Below, piece by piece: positions 7,160 through 14,945 of a DNA stretch of 30,951 nucleotides (the first letter of the stretch is position 1; each line of letters opens with the position of its first letter). Source of the DNA: Lysobacterales bacterium (GTDB lineage Bacteria > Pseudomonadota > Gammaproteobacteria > Xanthomonadales > SZUA-36). A model generated the notes under the pieces. That model saw nothing but the letters and a program-made list of their open reading frames with translations. It was not told the DNA's origin and searched no databases. Where the stretch lies: NCBI GenBank assembly GCA_021648045.1, contig JAKITM010000020.1, positions 1-30,951 on the forward strand, in the 5' to 3' direction. The position numbers and the translations under genes were made by a program.

Positions 7160-9757
7160 TTAATTCGCAACAATATTCACCAACCTACCGGGAACATAAA
7201 TTACTTTACGGACTTGCTTGTCCACAGTAAAGCGTTTCACATTCGAATCAGCCAGCGCCAGCGCCTGTATCGTTTCACTTTCAATATCAGCAGCCACTAG
7301 CAAGCGTGAACGTACCTTACCATTGACCTGTATAACCACGGTTATTTCATCTTGGAACAGAGCTTCTTCATCAACCTTCGGCCAATGACGATCGTGCAAC
7401 TGAGTATCAAAACCCAATTGTGGCGACAACAATTGTACCAGCGCCAGAATTGCCTCATGCCGTACCATTACTGTGTTGGTATCATCACCCTTAAAGCGCT
7501 GGATTTGATTGGCGAATTCCATACACGCTGCAACGGCGGTATTTAAGGTCTGTCGACGACCCAGATCGTCACCCACTTTGTGAATGGTTTTGTGGGTGTT
7601 GCGACGCATATCTTGCTGAGTTGAATTCAGCTCTAGGCCACTGAAGTCAACCGCTACTGGTAAAACCTGAGTATCCAGATGCAACTGGACAAGGTTCCAT
7701 ACCCGGCGCAAGAATCTGCTTGCACCTTCCACACCGCTTTCAAGCCATTCAAGTGACTGATCAGGCGGTGATGCAAACACCGAAAACAGCCTGACTGTAT
7801 CGGCACCAAACTTATCAATCATGGGCTGTGGATCGACACCGTTGTTTTTTGATTTGGACATCTTTTCAACTGGACCGACAATAACCGGCAAGTTGTCTGC
7901 TAACAATCGTGCGCCGATAATTTTGCCCTTCTGGTCCTTCTCGACCTCAACTTCCTGCGGGTTATACCAGTGACGGCTACCGTCTTCATTTTCCCGGTAG
8001 AAGGTTTCAGCCACTACCATGCCCTGACATAAAAGGCGGGTAACCGGCTCATCAGAATTAAGATAACCGGCATCACGCAGCAATTTATGATAAAAACGGA
8101 AATACAATAAATGCAGAATGGCATGTTCGATGCCGCCAATATACTGATCTACCGGCAGCCAGTAATTGACGCGCTCATCCAGCTGGTCATCGGCGTTAGG
8201 GGTGCAATAGCGGGCGTAGTACCAAGATGATTCCATAAAGGTATCGAAGGTATCTGTTTCACGCTCCGCTGGGCCACCACACTGCGGGCAAGTGGTTTTA
8301 CGCCATTCGGGGTCTTCTTTAATGGGTGATTTTACCCCGCTAAACTTAACATTTTCAGGAAGCACCACCGGTAACTGATCTTCTGGCACCGGTACCGCAT
8401 CGCATTGCGGGCAATAAATAATCGGAATTGGGCAGCCCCAATAACGCTGGCGGGAAACTCCCCAGTCGTGCAAGCGGTAGTTAACCTTGCGCTCACCCAG
8501 ACCCTGACTCTCCAGCCATTCAATGGCGCGTTCTCTGGCTTCATCAACGCCCAGACCATTCAGCCAGTCACTGTTGATTGCCGGGCCATCTGCAATCCAG
8601 GCATCCCCAGTAAATCCATCTTCCGGCTGAACTGTGCGAATAATAGGCAAATCGTGTGCAGTAGCAAAATCCCAATCACGCTGATCCTGACCCGGCACTG
8701 CCATAATGGCGCCACTGCCATAACCCATCAATACATAATTGGCGATATACAAAGGTACCGCTTTTTGTGTGAACGGATTTAATACATAGGCGCCAGTAAA
8801 TTGGCCATCTTTGGTTTGCTGGCTGCCCTTGCCGGCTTCGCCTTCGCCGGTGCGTTCGGCGTCATCGAGTGCGGCCGCTTGTTGGATAAATTCAGTTACT
8901 GCGGCAAGCTGGTCGGCTGTTGTTACTTGCAGAACTAACGGGTGTTCCGGTGCTAATACCGCATAGGTCATTCCAAATGCAGTATCCGGGCGGGTTGTAA
9001 ATACGCTGATTTGGGCCTTATCTTCATTCAGATTACCCTCGGCATCGCAGGTACGCATACTAAAATCAGCGCCCTCAGAGCGACCAATCCAGTTACGCTG
9101 CATAATTTTAACCGCATCAGGCCATTGCTCTAAATTATCCAAGCCATCAAGTAACTCTTCTGCATAGTCGGTGATTTTCAGAAACCATTGTGGAATTTCT
9201 TTCTTTTCTACCAATGCACCCGAGCGCCAGCCGCGACCATCAATTACCTGTTCATTGGCCAGCACTGTTTGATCAATCGGATCCCAGTTCACTACCGAAT
9301 TCTTACGGTAAACCATGCCTTTTTTCAACAGGCGTACAAACATCTGCTGTTCCCAACGATAATAGTCAGGTTTGCAGGTCGCTAGTTCTCGCGACCAGTC
9401 ATAAGCAAAGCCGAGGCGTTGCAATTGCTGACGCATATAATCAATGTTTTTATAGGTCCACTTTGCTGGAGCTGTTTGGTGTTTAAGGGCAGCGTTTTCT
9501 GCAGGCAAGCCAAAGGCATCCCAGCCCATTGGTTGGAGTACATTTTTTCCCAACATGCGTTGATAGCGGCTGATAACATCGCCGATAGTATAATTACGCA
9601 CATGCCCCATATGTAGGGCACCACTGGGGTATGGCAGCATTGATAGGCAATAAAATTTCTCGCGGCTCGGGTCTTCCGAAACCTCGTATGCCCGGCTACT
9701 TGTCCATTGTTGCTGAACATCAAGCTCGATTTGCTGCGGGTTATATTCTTGCTTCAT
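7160..9757 (-). CDS. leuS: Leucyl-tRNA synthetase
   Basis: Class I aminoacyl-tRNA synthetase that charges tRNA-Leu with leucine in the cytosol. The 865-residue length matches bacterial LeuRS. The HIGH signature appears as HMGH at residues 49-52 and the KMSKS loop at about 630. The CP1 editing domain contains TRPDTAFGMTYAVLAPEHPL. Two CPQC-type cysteine pairs (in CPQCDAVPVP and CPQCGGPAERET) lie between the editing domain and the KMSKS loop. The anticodon-binding and C-terminal domain ends VRKVIYVPGRLVNIVAN. It is the first gene of the leuS-lptE-holA-nadD operon. Its promoter should lie in 9758-9870, between the ATG and the upstream terminator. Confidence 0.98.
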   Translation of the reverse strand: MKQEYNPQQIELDVQQQWTSSRAYEVSEDPSREKFYCLSMLPYPSGALHMGHVRNYTIGDVISRYQRMLGKNVLQPMGWDAFGLPAENAALKHQTAPAKWTYKNIDYMRQQLQRLGFAYDWSRELATCKPDYYRWEQQMFVRLLKKGMVYRKNSVVNWDPIDQTVLANEQVIDGRGWRSGALVEKKEIPQWFLKITDYAEELLDGLDNLEQWPDAVKIMQRNWIGRSEGADFSMRTCDAEGNLNEDKAQISVFTTRPDTAFGMTYAVLAPEHPLVLQVTTADQLAAVTEFIQQAAALDDAERTGEGEAGKGSQQTKDGQFTGAYVLNPFTQKAVPLYIANYVLMGYGSGAIMAVPGQDQRDWDFATAHDLPIIRTVQPEDGFTGDAWIADGPAINSDWLNGLGVDEARERAIEWLESQGLGERKVNYRLHDWGVSRQRYWGCPIPIIYCPQCDAVPVPEDQLPVVLPENVKFSGVKSPIKEDPEWRKTTCPQCGGPAERETDTFDTFMESSWYYARYCTPNADDQLDERVNYWLPVDQYIGGIEHAILHLLYFRFYHKLLRDAGYLNSDEPVTRLLCQGMVVAETFYRENEDGSRHWYNPQEVEVEKDQKGKIIGARLLADNLPVIVGPVEKMSKSKNNGVDPQPMIDKFGADTVRLFSVFASPPDQSLEWLESGVEGASRFLRRVWNLVQLHLDTQVLPVAVDFSGLELNSTQQDMRRNTHKTIHKVGDDLGRRQTLNTAVAACMEFANQIQRFKGDDTNTVMVRHEAILALVQLLSPQLGFDTQLHDRHWPKVDEEALFQDEITVVIQVNGKVRSRLLVAADIESETIQALALADSNVKRFTVDKQVRKVIYVPGRLVNIVAN

Positions 9758-9870
9758 TTTGTTCCTGGAAATTGATTAACTGTCTAGTAGGAATGATACC
9801 ATTCAGGGAGAATTTCTGTGTGCAGATATGGCCTCAAGCGTTAAAAAAATCAGGGTAAAAAAATCAAGCC

Positions 9871-9901
9871 AAAAAAAACGACGACCGAAGTCGCCGTCGT
9901 T
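9871..9901 (-). terminator. Rho-independent terminator after the lipoprotein gene
   Basis: On the minus strand a stem of about nine pairs, with two G-T wobbles, is closed by a C(TTCG)G tetraloop and followed by eight T. It starts about 20 bases after the stop of the lipoprotein gene at 9920. It separates that gene from leuS downstream on the same strand. Confidence 0.9.
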
Positions 9902-9919
9902 AAGGTTATTGCAGTTGCT

Positions 9920-10375
9920 TTAACCTTTGTCATCTCCGGAGGCAGCTTTTTTAGCACTTTCTTCAGCTGATTTGATAGCATCACCGGCTGAATCCATAGC
10001 ATCGCTAACAGATTCTTCTGCAGAATCTATAGCATCAGATGTGGATTCTTTAGCTGAATCATAAGCATCTACAACCGAGTCCTCAGCGGATTTCAGAGCA
10101 TCACCGGCAGAGTCGAGCGTGTCTGCAGTTGCTGCTTTGGCCGAATCATAAGCGTCTGTGGTTGCTGTTTTGGCCGAATCATAAGCTTCAGCAGTTGCAT
10201 CAGCAGCATCATCAGCTGTTGATTTAACCGCTTCTGAAGCATCGTGTGCAGTTTCTTTAACGCTTTCAACTGCTTTTTCTACTTCTGCTTCGGCTTTATC
10301 AACATCTTCTTGCTGGCAAGCTGCCAACGACATAGCAATAATTGTTATACATGCTAACTTGAATAAATTTTTCAT
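9920..10375 (-). CDS. Ala/Ser/Asp-rich lipoprotein with 11-residue (LEA-like) repeats
   Basis: A 151-residue predicted lipoprotein of unknown function. The start at 10375 gives a clean lipoprotein signal peptide (MKNLFKLACITIIAMSLAAC, lipobox LAAC) and has GAGGG nine bases upstream. A longer in-frame start adds 16 non-signal residues and is rejected. The mature part is nearly all Ala, Ser, Asp, Lys, Glu and Thr and is built of 11-residue units such as AYDSAKTATTD, AYDSAKAATAD, TLDSAGDALKS and AIDSAEESVSD, with occasional 7-residue units. This hendecad period is typical of LEA-like proteins and right-handed coiled coils. A block of 11+11+11+7 residues appears twice. It may act in the envelope under osmotic or desiccation stress, or as a spacer; that is inference. 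It has its own terminator. Confidence 0.8.
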   Translation of the reverse strand: MKNLFKLACITIIAMSLAACQQEDVDKAEAEVEKAVESVKETAHDASEAVKSTADDAADATAEAYDSAKTATTDAYDSAKAATADTLDSAGDALKSAEDSVVDAYDSAKESTSDAIDSAEESVSDAMDSAGDAIKSAEESAKKAASGDDKG

Positions 10376-10530
10376 TTTGGTAGATCCCTCGGTCATTATT
10401 GTAGTGTAGTGGTAGTGAACCAATAGTTATACGCTATTTTGAGCCAATTCGCAAAGAAAACCGGATAAAACCTCACTACCTAAGCTGTTGTGCGATAAGC
10501 TAATGGTTAATATATTGAGTGAATTCTAAA

Positions 10531-12036
10531 ATGTCAGAAAAGTCAGAAGTACGCAAGTTACTGGTAGGTAAAGGCGAAGAGCAGAAATTCCTGCTACCCG
10601 GCTACGCCAACCGCCATGGTCTAATCACTGGAGCTACCGGGACAGGGAAAACGGTAACCCTGCAAATTCTGGCAGAAGGATTTTCTAAAATTGGCGTGCC
10701 GGTATTCATGGCTGATGTTAAAGGTGACCTCTCTGGCCTTTCCCAAGCTGCCGGACCCCATCGAAAAATCACTGAGCGAATAGAAAAAATCGGAATAGAA
10801 GACTACCGCAGTCAGGCTTATCCTGTGGTTTTATGGGATGTTTTCGGCAAATCAGGCCACCCCATTCGTGCAACTGTCTCCGATATGGGTCCACTATTGC
10901 TAACCAGCATGATGGAACTGAACGAAACCCAAGAAGGTGTCTTGAATGTCGCCTTTAAAATGGCAGATGAGGAAGGCCTACTGTTACTCGATTTTAAAGA
11001 CTTACGCGAAATACTCCGCTACCTTTCAGAAAACGCCAAACAAATATCCGCACAATATGGACGGGTAACCCCAGCATCAGTTGGTGCAATACAACGCCGC
11101 TTGTTGGTTCTAGAACGACAGGGAGCAGAACAGTTTTTTGGCGAGCCGGCTTTGGAACTAACAGATATTCTGCGACAGGATCTAAGCGGCAAGGGTGTTA
11201 TTAATATTCTCGCAGCCGATCAGCTTATTTCCAGACCTCGGCTTTATTCCACCTTCCTGTTGTGGTTATTGTCAGAACTCTTTGAGGAGCTGCCAGAAAT
11301 TGGTGACCCGGAAAAACCACGGCTGGTATTTTTCTTTGATGAGGCTCATGTGCTCTTTAATACAGCGCCAAAAGCCTTGCTGGAAAAAGTTAATCAGGTT
11401 GTGCGCCTAATTCGATCTAAAGGAGTTGGTGTTTACTTTATCACCCAAAACCCACTGGATGTTCCCGACACAGTCTCTTCACAACTCGGCAATCGAATCC
11501 AGCATGCACTACGCGCGTATACCCCGCGGGAACAAAAAGCCGTTAAAGCCGCCGCCTCAACTTTTAGACCCAACCCAAAACTGGATGTACAGAAAGTTAT
11601 TACCACGCTGGGTGTCGGTGAAGGGCTGGTATCGATGCTTGAGGATGGCGGTATTCCAGGTATTGTGGATGCCTGCCTAATTGTCCCGCCCGAATCTCGA
11701 ATTGGACCTGCGACGGATGAAGAACGCGCAGCGGTGCTTTCCCGCAGTGGCATGGGCGCCAAATATAATCGCGTGGCTGACCGGGAGTCTGCTTTTGAAA
11801 TTTTACGCAAGCGAGTGGAAGAAAAAACCCGGGCCAGTGAACAACAGGCGCGCGAAGCAGCGTCTGAAAAAGAGCGTGTAAAACAACGCAAGGCGAATAC
11901 TAAAGCCAAACCGCGGGGCCGCCCTCGGAAATCCGAGCTTGAGAAGTTTAGGGACAAAACCCTCAGTACTATGGGCTCAAGTCTGGGTCGTGCATTGACC
12001 CGGACAATCCTGGGTTCGCTGAAAAAGTATTTCTGA
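10531..12036 (+). CDS. yjgR: HerA-like ATPase, YjgR/DUF853 family
   Basis: A cytosolic P-loop ATPase of the HerA/FtsK superfamily. E. coli YjgR, of the same length (about 500 residues), has no settled role. Walker A is GATGTGKTVT near residue 40, and Walker B is LVFFFDEAHVLF near residue 270. An arginine-finger region follows (RLIRSKGVGVYFITQNPLDVP). The C-terminal tail is highly basic and contains PRGRPRK, an AT-hook-like DNA minor-groove motif, before the conserved LGRALTRTILGSL end. The ATG at 10531 is preferred over a GTG twelve bases upstream because it matches YjgR in length; the Shine-Dalgarno is weak for both. The gene is divergent from the lipoprotein gene and stands alone. Confidence 0.92.
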   Translation: MSEKSEVRKLLVGKGEEQKFLLPGYANRHGLITGATGTGKTVTLQILAEGFSKIGVPVFMADVKGDLSGLSQAAGPHRKITERIEKIGIEDYRSQAYPVVLWDVFGKSGHPIRATVSDMGPLLLTSMMELNETQEGVLNVAFKMADEEGLLLLDFKDLREILRYLSENAKQISAQYGRVTPASVGAIQRRLLVLERQGAEQFFGEPALELTDILRQDLSGKGVINILAADQLISRPRLYSTFLLWLLSELFEELPEIGDPEKPRLVFFFDEAHVLFNTAPKALLEKVNQVVRLIRSKGVGVYFITQNPLDVPDTVSSQLGNRIQHALRAYTPREQKAVKAAASTFRPNPKLDVQKVITTLGVGEGLVSMLEDGGIPGIVDACLIVPPESRIGPATDEERAAVLSRSGMGAKYNRVADRESAFEILRKRVEEKTRASEQQAREAASEKERVKQRKANTKAKPRGRPRKSELEKFRDKTLSTMGSSLGRALTRTILGSLKKYF

Positions 12037-12134
12037 GAATATCTTTTGTAGTTAAATCATAACGAACATAGTTTATTGTTTATAAGTTTAAAATATTTGC
12101 TCAGCTTATATCTATTTCCCCCAAGTACTTACTG

Positions 12135-12167
12135 GTCTATAACTGACAATTTTTGTCAGTTATAGAC
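12135..12167. promoter_or_regulatory. Perfect 15-bp inverted repeat, candidate activator site or hairpin
   Basis: Arms 12135-12149 and 12153-12167 are exact reverse complements (GTCTATAACTGACAA) around a TTT loop. The centre lies about 130 bases upstream of the start predicted from the sigma-54 promoter at 12256-12272. That is a usual distance for an enhancer-binding protein site. It could instead be a hairpin ending the yjgR message, but no T-run follows. Confidence 0.6.
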
Positions 12168-12255
12168 TTCTATTGACAGCTCGCAACTCATTTCTCCTCC
12201 CAAAAATTACTTACCATAGCCATATCTATCAATAGAACTGGGGCTTGCTACTAGC

Positions 12256-12272
12256 TGGCATATAAATTGCAT
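12256..12272 (+). promoter_or_regulatory. Sigma-54 (RpoN) promoter candidate
   Basis: TGGCAT-N5-TTGCAT matches the RpoN consensus TGGCAC-N5-TTGCW at all but one position. The invariant GG and GC are 12 bases apart, as required. Transcription would start near 12282 and read the small ORF at 12422 after a leader of about 140 nt. It lies in non-coding DNA downstream of an inverted repeat. Confidence 0.6.
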
Positions 12273-12421
12273 ATTGAATAGTGATCAGGCCTTAATAAAA
12301 ATAGAATTGATTTCATCAATCAGCCAATAACTGAGTAAACATGGCCGAGTAATCATAGAGCTAACAGCAAAGGACGCTATCACCTCTGCAAGTCAGCTCA
12401 AATAGGAGAAAACTGATAACA

Positions 12422-12622
12422 ATGAATACTAAATTGAGCAAGGCAGCTGCCGAAATATCCTTCTTACGCGATTCGTTACGGCAGACAAATACTGAGATGA
12501 CAATAAGTGATCGTGATGACATTCATCGGGCATTAATACTTTCCCAGCTAAAGATTATGAGTATTGATATAACTCAATCCTCTAGAATTCTGGATAGCGG
12601 TGTATCAGTAGCCTATCATTGA
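12422..12622 (+). CDS. Small hypothetical protein, 66 residues
   Basis: I do not recognise this ORF. The product is soluble-looking, without a signal peptide, membrane helix or cysteine. It is probably helical (AAAEISFLRDSLRQ, then RDDIHRALILSQLKIM). AGGAG lies at 12404-12408, 13 bases before the ATG, which is somewhat far. An in-frame CTG at 12413 would be closer than usual. The case for coding rests on the sigma-54 promoter match upstream, the Shine-Dalgarno-like AGGAG and the lack of any other ORF in the 656 bases between yjgR and pgi. The stretch 12623-12692 shows nothing clear. Confidence 0.4.
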   Translation: MNTKLSKAAAEISFLRDSLRQTNTEMTISDRDDIHRALILSQLKIMSIDITQSSRILDSGVSVAYH

Positions 12623-12692
12623 CCAATAATTAACCTATTACTGAGCGTCTGCATTTACGCTTGGTAGAGACCAAATTTGGCAATTGCCCAGA

Positions 12693-14288
12693 TTAATCTA
12701 GTCTTTCAGACACCCAATCACGCAAGGAGTTCGCTTCAGCGAGTTTGCCCCCAGAATTATTAGTTCCCCTTGTTCGCAAATAATCCTCAACTTGATTAGC
12801 GGTATGTTTGCCAAATTCCACACCAAACTGATCAAAGGGGTTATTGCCCCAGATAATGCTTTGAACAAAAATTCGATGCTCATAGAATGCCAGCAATTGA
12901 CCTAAGCTATTCGCATTGAGGCTATCCAGCATCACCACACTACTAGGACAATTACCGACAAATTGGCGATGGGGATCGTTTTCAGCAGTATCGGAAGATT
13001 GCTGTGTAAAAGCCAGAGCATCGGCCTGACCAATCAGGTTTGCCAGCTGAAATCGATTGTGAGATTTATTTTCCGGAAGTTCAGAGTCATTACAGATCAC
13101 CCCGATAAACTCAACAGGGATGGTATCCATGCCTTGGTAAAGCGCCTGAAAAAAGGCGTGTTGGACTTCGGTTCCCGAACCGCCAAAAATAATCGGTGCG
13201 GCCGGGTGTTGCAGCGGCTGCCCTTGCCTATCGACTGATTTTCCAGCAGATTCCATATCCAGTTGTTGCAACCAGGCTGGTAACAATCGCAGGCGGCTGT
13301 CATAGGCGACAACCGCAACCGCCGGAAAGTTGCAGACATTACGATGCCAGATCGTTACCAAGGCCGCTAAAACCGATAGGTTATTCTTTATCGCTGCCTC
13401 AGAAAAGTGCAAATCCATCTGCTCAGCTCCTGCGAGCAGCTGCAGGTAAACCGCTTCACCATAGCGAATCACAATAGCTAAACCAACAGCTGACCAAAGC
13501 GAATAGCGCCCGCCAATGCTATCAGGAAAAAGCAAAATGTTTTGCTTACTAAATCCCGCCGCCTGAGCACGCGCATAACCTGAAGTTACTGCAATAAGCT
13601 GCTCAGCAGCATCACCCTGTTCAGCGGTTGATAACCATTGTTGAAGTCGTTGCAGGTTAAGCTTAATTTCCTTGGTTGAAAAACTTTTACTCACCACAAT
13701 CACTGCGGTTGATTCAGGGTTTAACTCGGCCATTAATGCAGAAACTTGCCAACCATCGGCCGAAGACAGAAAATGAACACGAACTGTACCGCTAGCACTT
13801 CCCTGTAATGCCTCTAAGGCAAGTTGCGGGCCCAGCACCGAGCCACCTATGCCTAAATGAATAACATCCGTTATCGCCTTGCTGTAGCCGGGTAAAATGC
13901 CTTGGTAGAGCGAATTACCCAATGCCAGCATCTCATCTCGCTGCACTTGGATAACCATGCCGAGGGCATTGGCGTTATCTTCCGGCTTTGTTGCCCGCAT
14001 CAAGCAATGGTCAGCCGACCGGCCTTCACTGGTGTTAACTTCCTCACCAGTCATTAAACGCTCGCGCCATTTGTCCAGCCCAGACTCATCCACCAGTTGC
14101 AACAGGCTGTCCAGCCTAGCGCTGGTGAGGCCAGTGCGCGAGTAGTCAAACAGTATCTGTTCCCAGTGATTCGAGAAATGTTGAAAACGCTGTGGCTGGT
14201 GTGTGAATAAGTCCGCCAGAGTGGGCACTTGTGGATTGTTGTTGTTTTTACACAACACGGAGAGTAAATTTGGTTTATTGTCAGGCAT
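12693..14288 (-). CDS. pgi: Glucose-6-phosphate isomerase
   Basis: Interconverts glucose 6-phosphate and fructose 6-phosphate in the cytosol. The 531-residue product is near the family norm (E. coli 549). Sugar-isomerase motifs are GIGGSVLGP (first signature), SKSFSTKE for phosphate binding, GGRYSLWSAVG, the catalytic-histidine segment GTEVQHAFFQ, and NPFDQFGVEFGKHTANQ with the C-terminal lysine. The second signature deviates a little from the E. coli wording (GVEFGK for GVELGK; GTEVQH for GTNGQH) but keeps the catalytic residues. In Pseudomonas pgi follows pcnB-folK-panBCD on the same strand. Here it is on the same strand as pcnB-folK but 12.6 kb away. Confidence 0.96.
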   Translation of the reverse strand: MPDNKPNLLSVLCKNNNNPQVPTLADLFTHQPQRFQHFSNHWEQILFDYSRTGLTSARLDSLLQLVDESGLDKWRERLMTGEEVNTSEGRSADHCLMRATKPEDNANALGMVIQVQRDEMLALGNSLYQGILPGYSKAITDVIHLGIGGSVLGPQLALEALQGSASGTVRVHFLSSADGWQVSALMAELNPESTAVIVVSKSFSTKEIKLNLQRLQQWLSTAEQGDAAEQLIAVTSGYARAQAAGFSKQNILLFPDSIGGRYSLWSAVGLAIVIRYGEAVYLQLLAGAEQMDLHFSEAAIKNNLSVLAALVTIWHRNVCNFPAVAVVAYDSRLRLLPAWLQQLDMESAGKSVDRQGQPLQHPAAPIIFGGSGTEVQHAFFQALYQGMDTIPVEFIGVICNDSELPENKSHNRFQLANLIGQADALAFTQQSSDTAENDPHRQFVGNCPSSVVMLDSLNANSLGQLLAFYEHRIFVQSIIWGNNPFDQFGVEFGKHTANQVEDYLRTRGTNNSGGKLAEANSLRDWVSERLD

Positions 14289-14457
14289 GTGGAATTAGCG
14301 TAATAGGTATTTCGTTTATTTGGGACACAATAGCCAAGTTTATCACTGATTCACGCAAGCGATATTGATTCCAATGACCTAGGCCTCAATAAGCCCTTAA
14401 TAACCACTAGCTACCTAGCAGAACAGAAAATACATTGGAGGAGATGGAATTTCAGAC

Positions 14458-14492
14458 AAAAAAAAGCCTCTCCCCAATAGACGAGGAGAGGC
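14458..14492 (-). terminator. Strong Rho-independent terminator with no gene in front of it
   Basis: On the minus strand the arms GCCTCTCC and GGAGAGGC (14485-14492 and 14466-14473) form an eight-pair perfect stem with an 11-base loop, followed by eight or more T (A-run at 14458-14465). No minus-strand gene lies between it and the plus-strand genes to the right; only a folK remnant does. It may be the old terminator of the folK operon, the end of a small RNA, or an attenuator in the pgi leader (170 bases upstream of the pgi ATG). Confidence 0.85.
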
Positions 14493-14564
14493 AGGCTTTT
14501 GGAGTGATGTATCCGTTTACACGCCCTGCGACCTCGTCATTACTTATTCAGTTATTTCAAGGTG
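14458..14564 (-). ncRNA. Candidate small RNA or pgi leader
   Basis: On the minus strand a TTGCAT (14593-14598) and a TATTAT (14571-14576), 16 bases apart, would start a transcript near 14564. It would end at the strong terminator 14458-14492, giving a product of about 100 nt. No ORF fits. I recognise no known RNA family. The promoter match is moderate, so this is a candidate only. Confidence 0.3.
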
Positions 14565-14679
14565 GTGGTAATAATACCACTTTTAGGCATAAATGCAAGT
14601 CCAATTGACATTTATACAACAACTAAAGCTTTAAATATTAACCAACTACGGCGTTTCAGCTGCTGCTGCTCTACCTACT

Positions 14680-14781
14680 AACCGCTGCGTGGTATTTCGT
14701 TCTGCTGAGCTAAACGCCTGAAACTCAACTAAACCTGCCAACTTCAGGCACTAGTACCTCAGGACTAAACCCCGTTAAAGG
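14680..14781 (-). pseudogene. Decayed copy of a folK 3' end (next to pgi)
   Basis: On the minus strand this stretch aligns with the 3' end of the resident folK from 26948 rightwards. The first 53 columns show 42 matches by hand, with small gaps after that. In frame it reads EFQAFSSAERNTTQR against folK LQALSPTERNTTQR, with a stop codon further upstream. Four codons of ERNTTQR differ from the resident gene only synonymously, so this looks like the end of a different functional folK allele that later decayed. The rest of the 14289-14921 gap holds only the terminator and possible small RNA, and a TTGACA at 14819 without a convincing -10. Confidence 0.8.
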
Positions 14782-14933
14782 GGCATTAAATCTACCATCA
14801 ATATAGTATATTTACCACTTGACAAAGTTATGGTGGGGATGGATTCTGTTAGACACACTATCGAATAGTAAGATGAATTTCTGCTCCAAAGGATATGGGG
14901 CATTGTATCTACTAAACTAGTATGTACAAAAAA

Positions 14934-14940
14934 AGGAGGG
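14934..14940 (+). promoter_or_regulatory. Strong Shine-Dalgarno deciding the start at 14946
   Basis: AGGAGGG lies five bases before the ATG at 14946. An ATG eight codons further upstream (14922) has no such site and would overlap this one, so 14946 is the start used. Confidence 0.85.
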
Positions 14941-14945
14941 CAAGG

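Noticed and set aside
11433..11957. 174-codon minus-strand ORF inside yjgR
   Set aside because: Opposite-strand shadow of a well-supported ATPase gene; Ser/Arg-rich composition typical of shadows.
14819..14850. TTGACA before the PKD gene as a -35 element
   Set aside because: No acceptable -10 at 16-18 bases; a promoter is likely in this region but cannot be placed.
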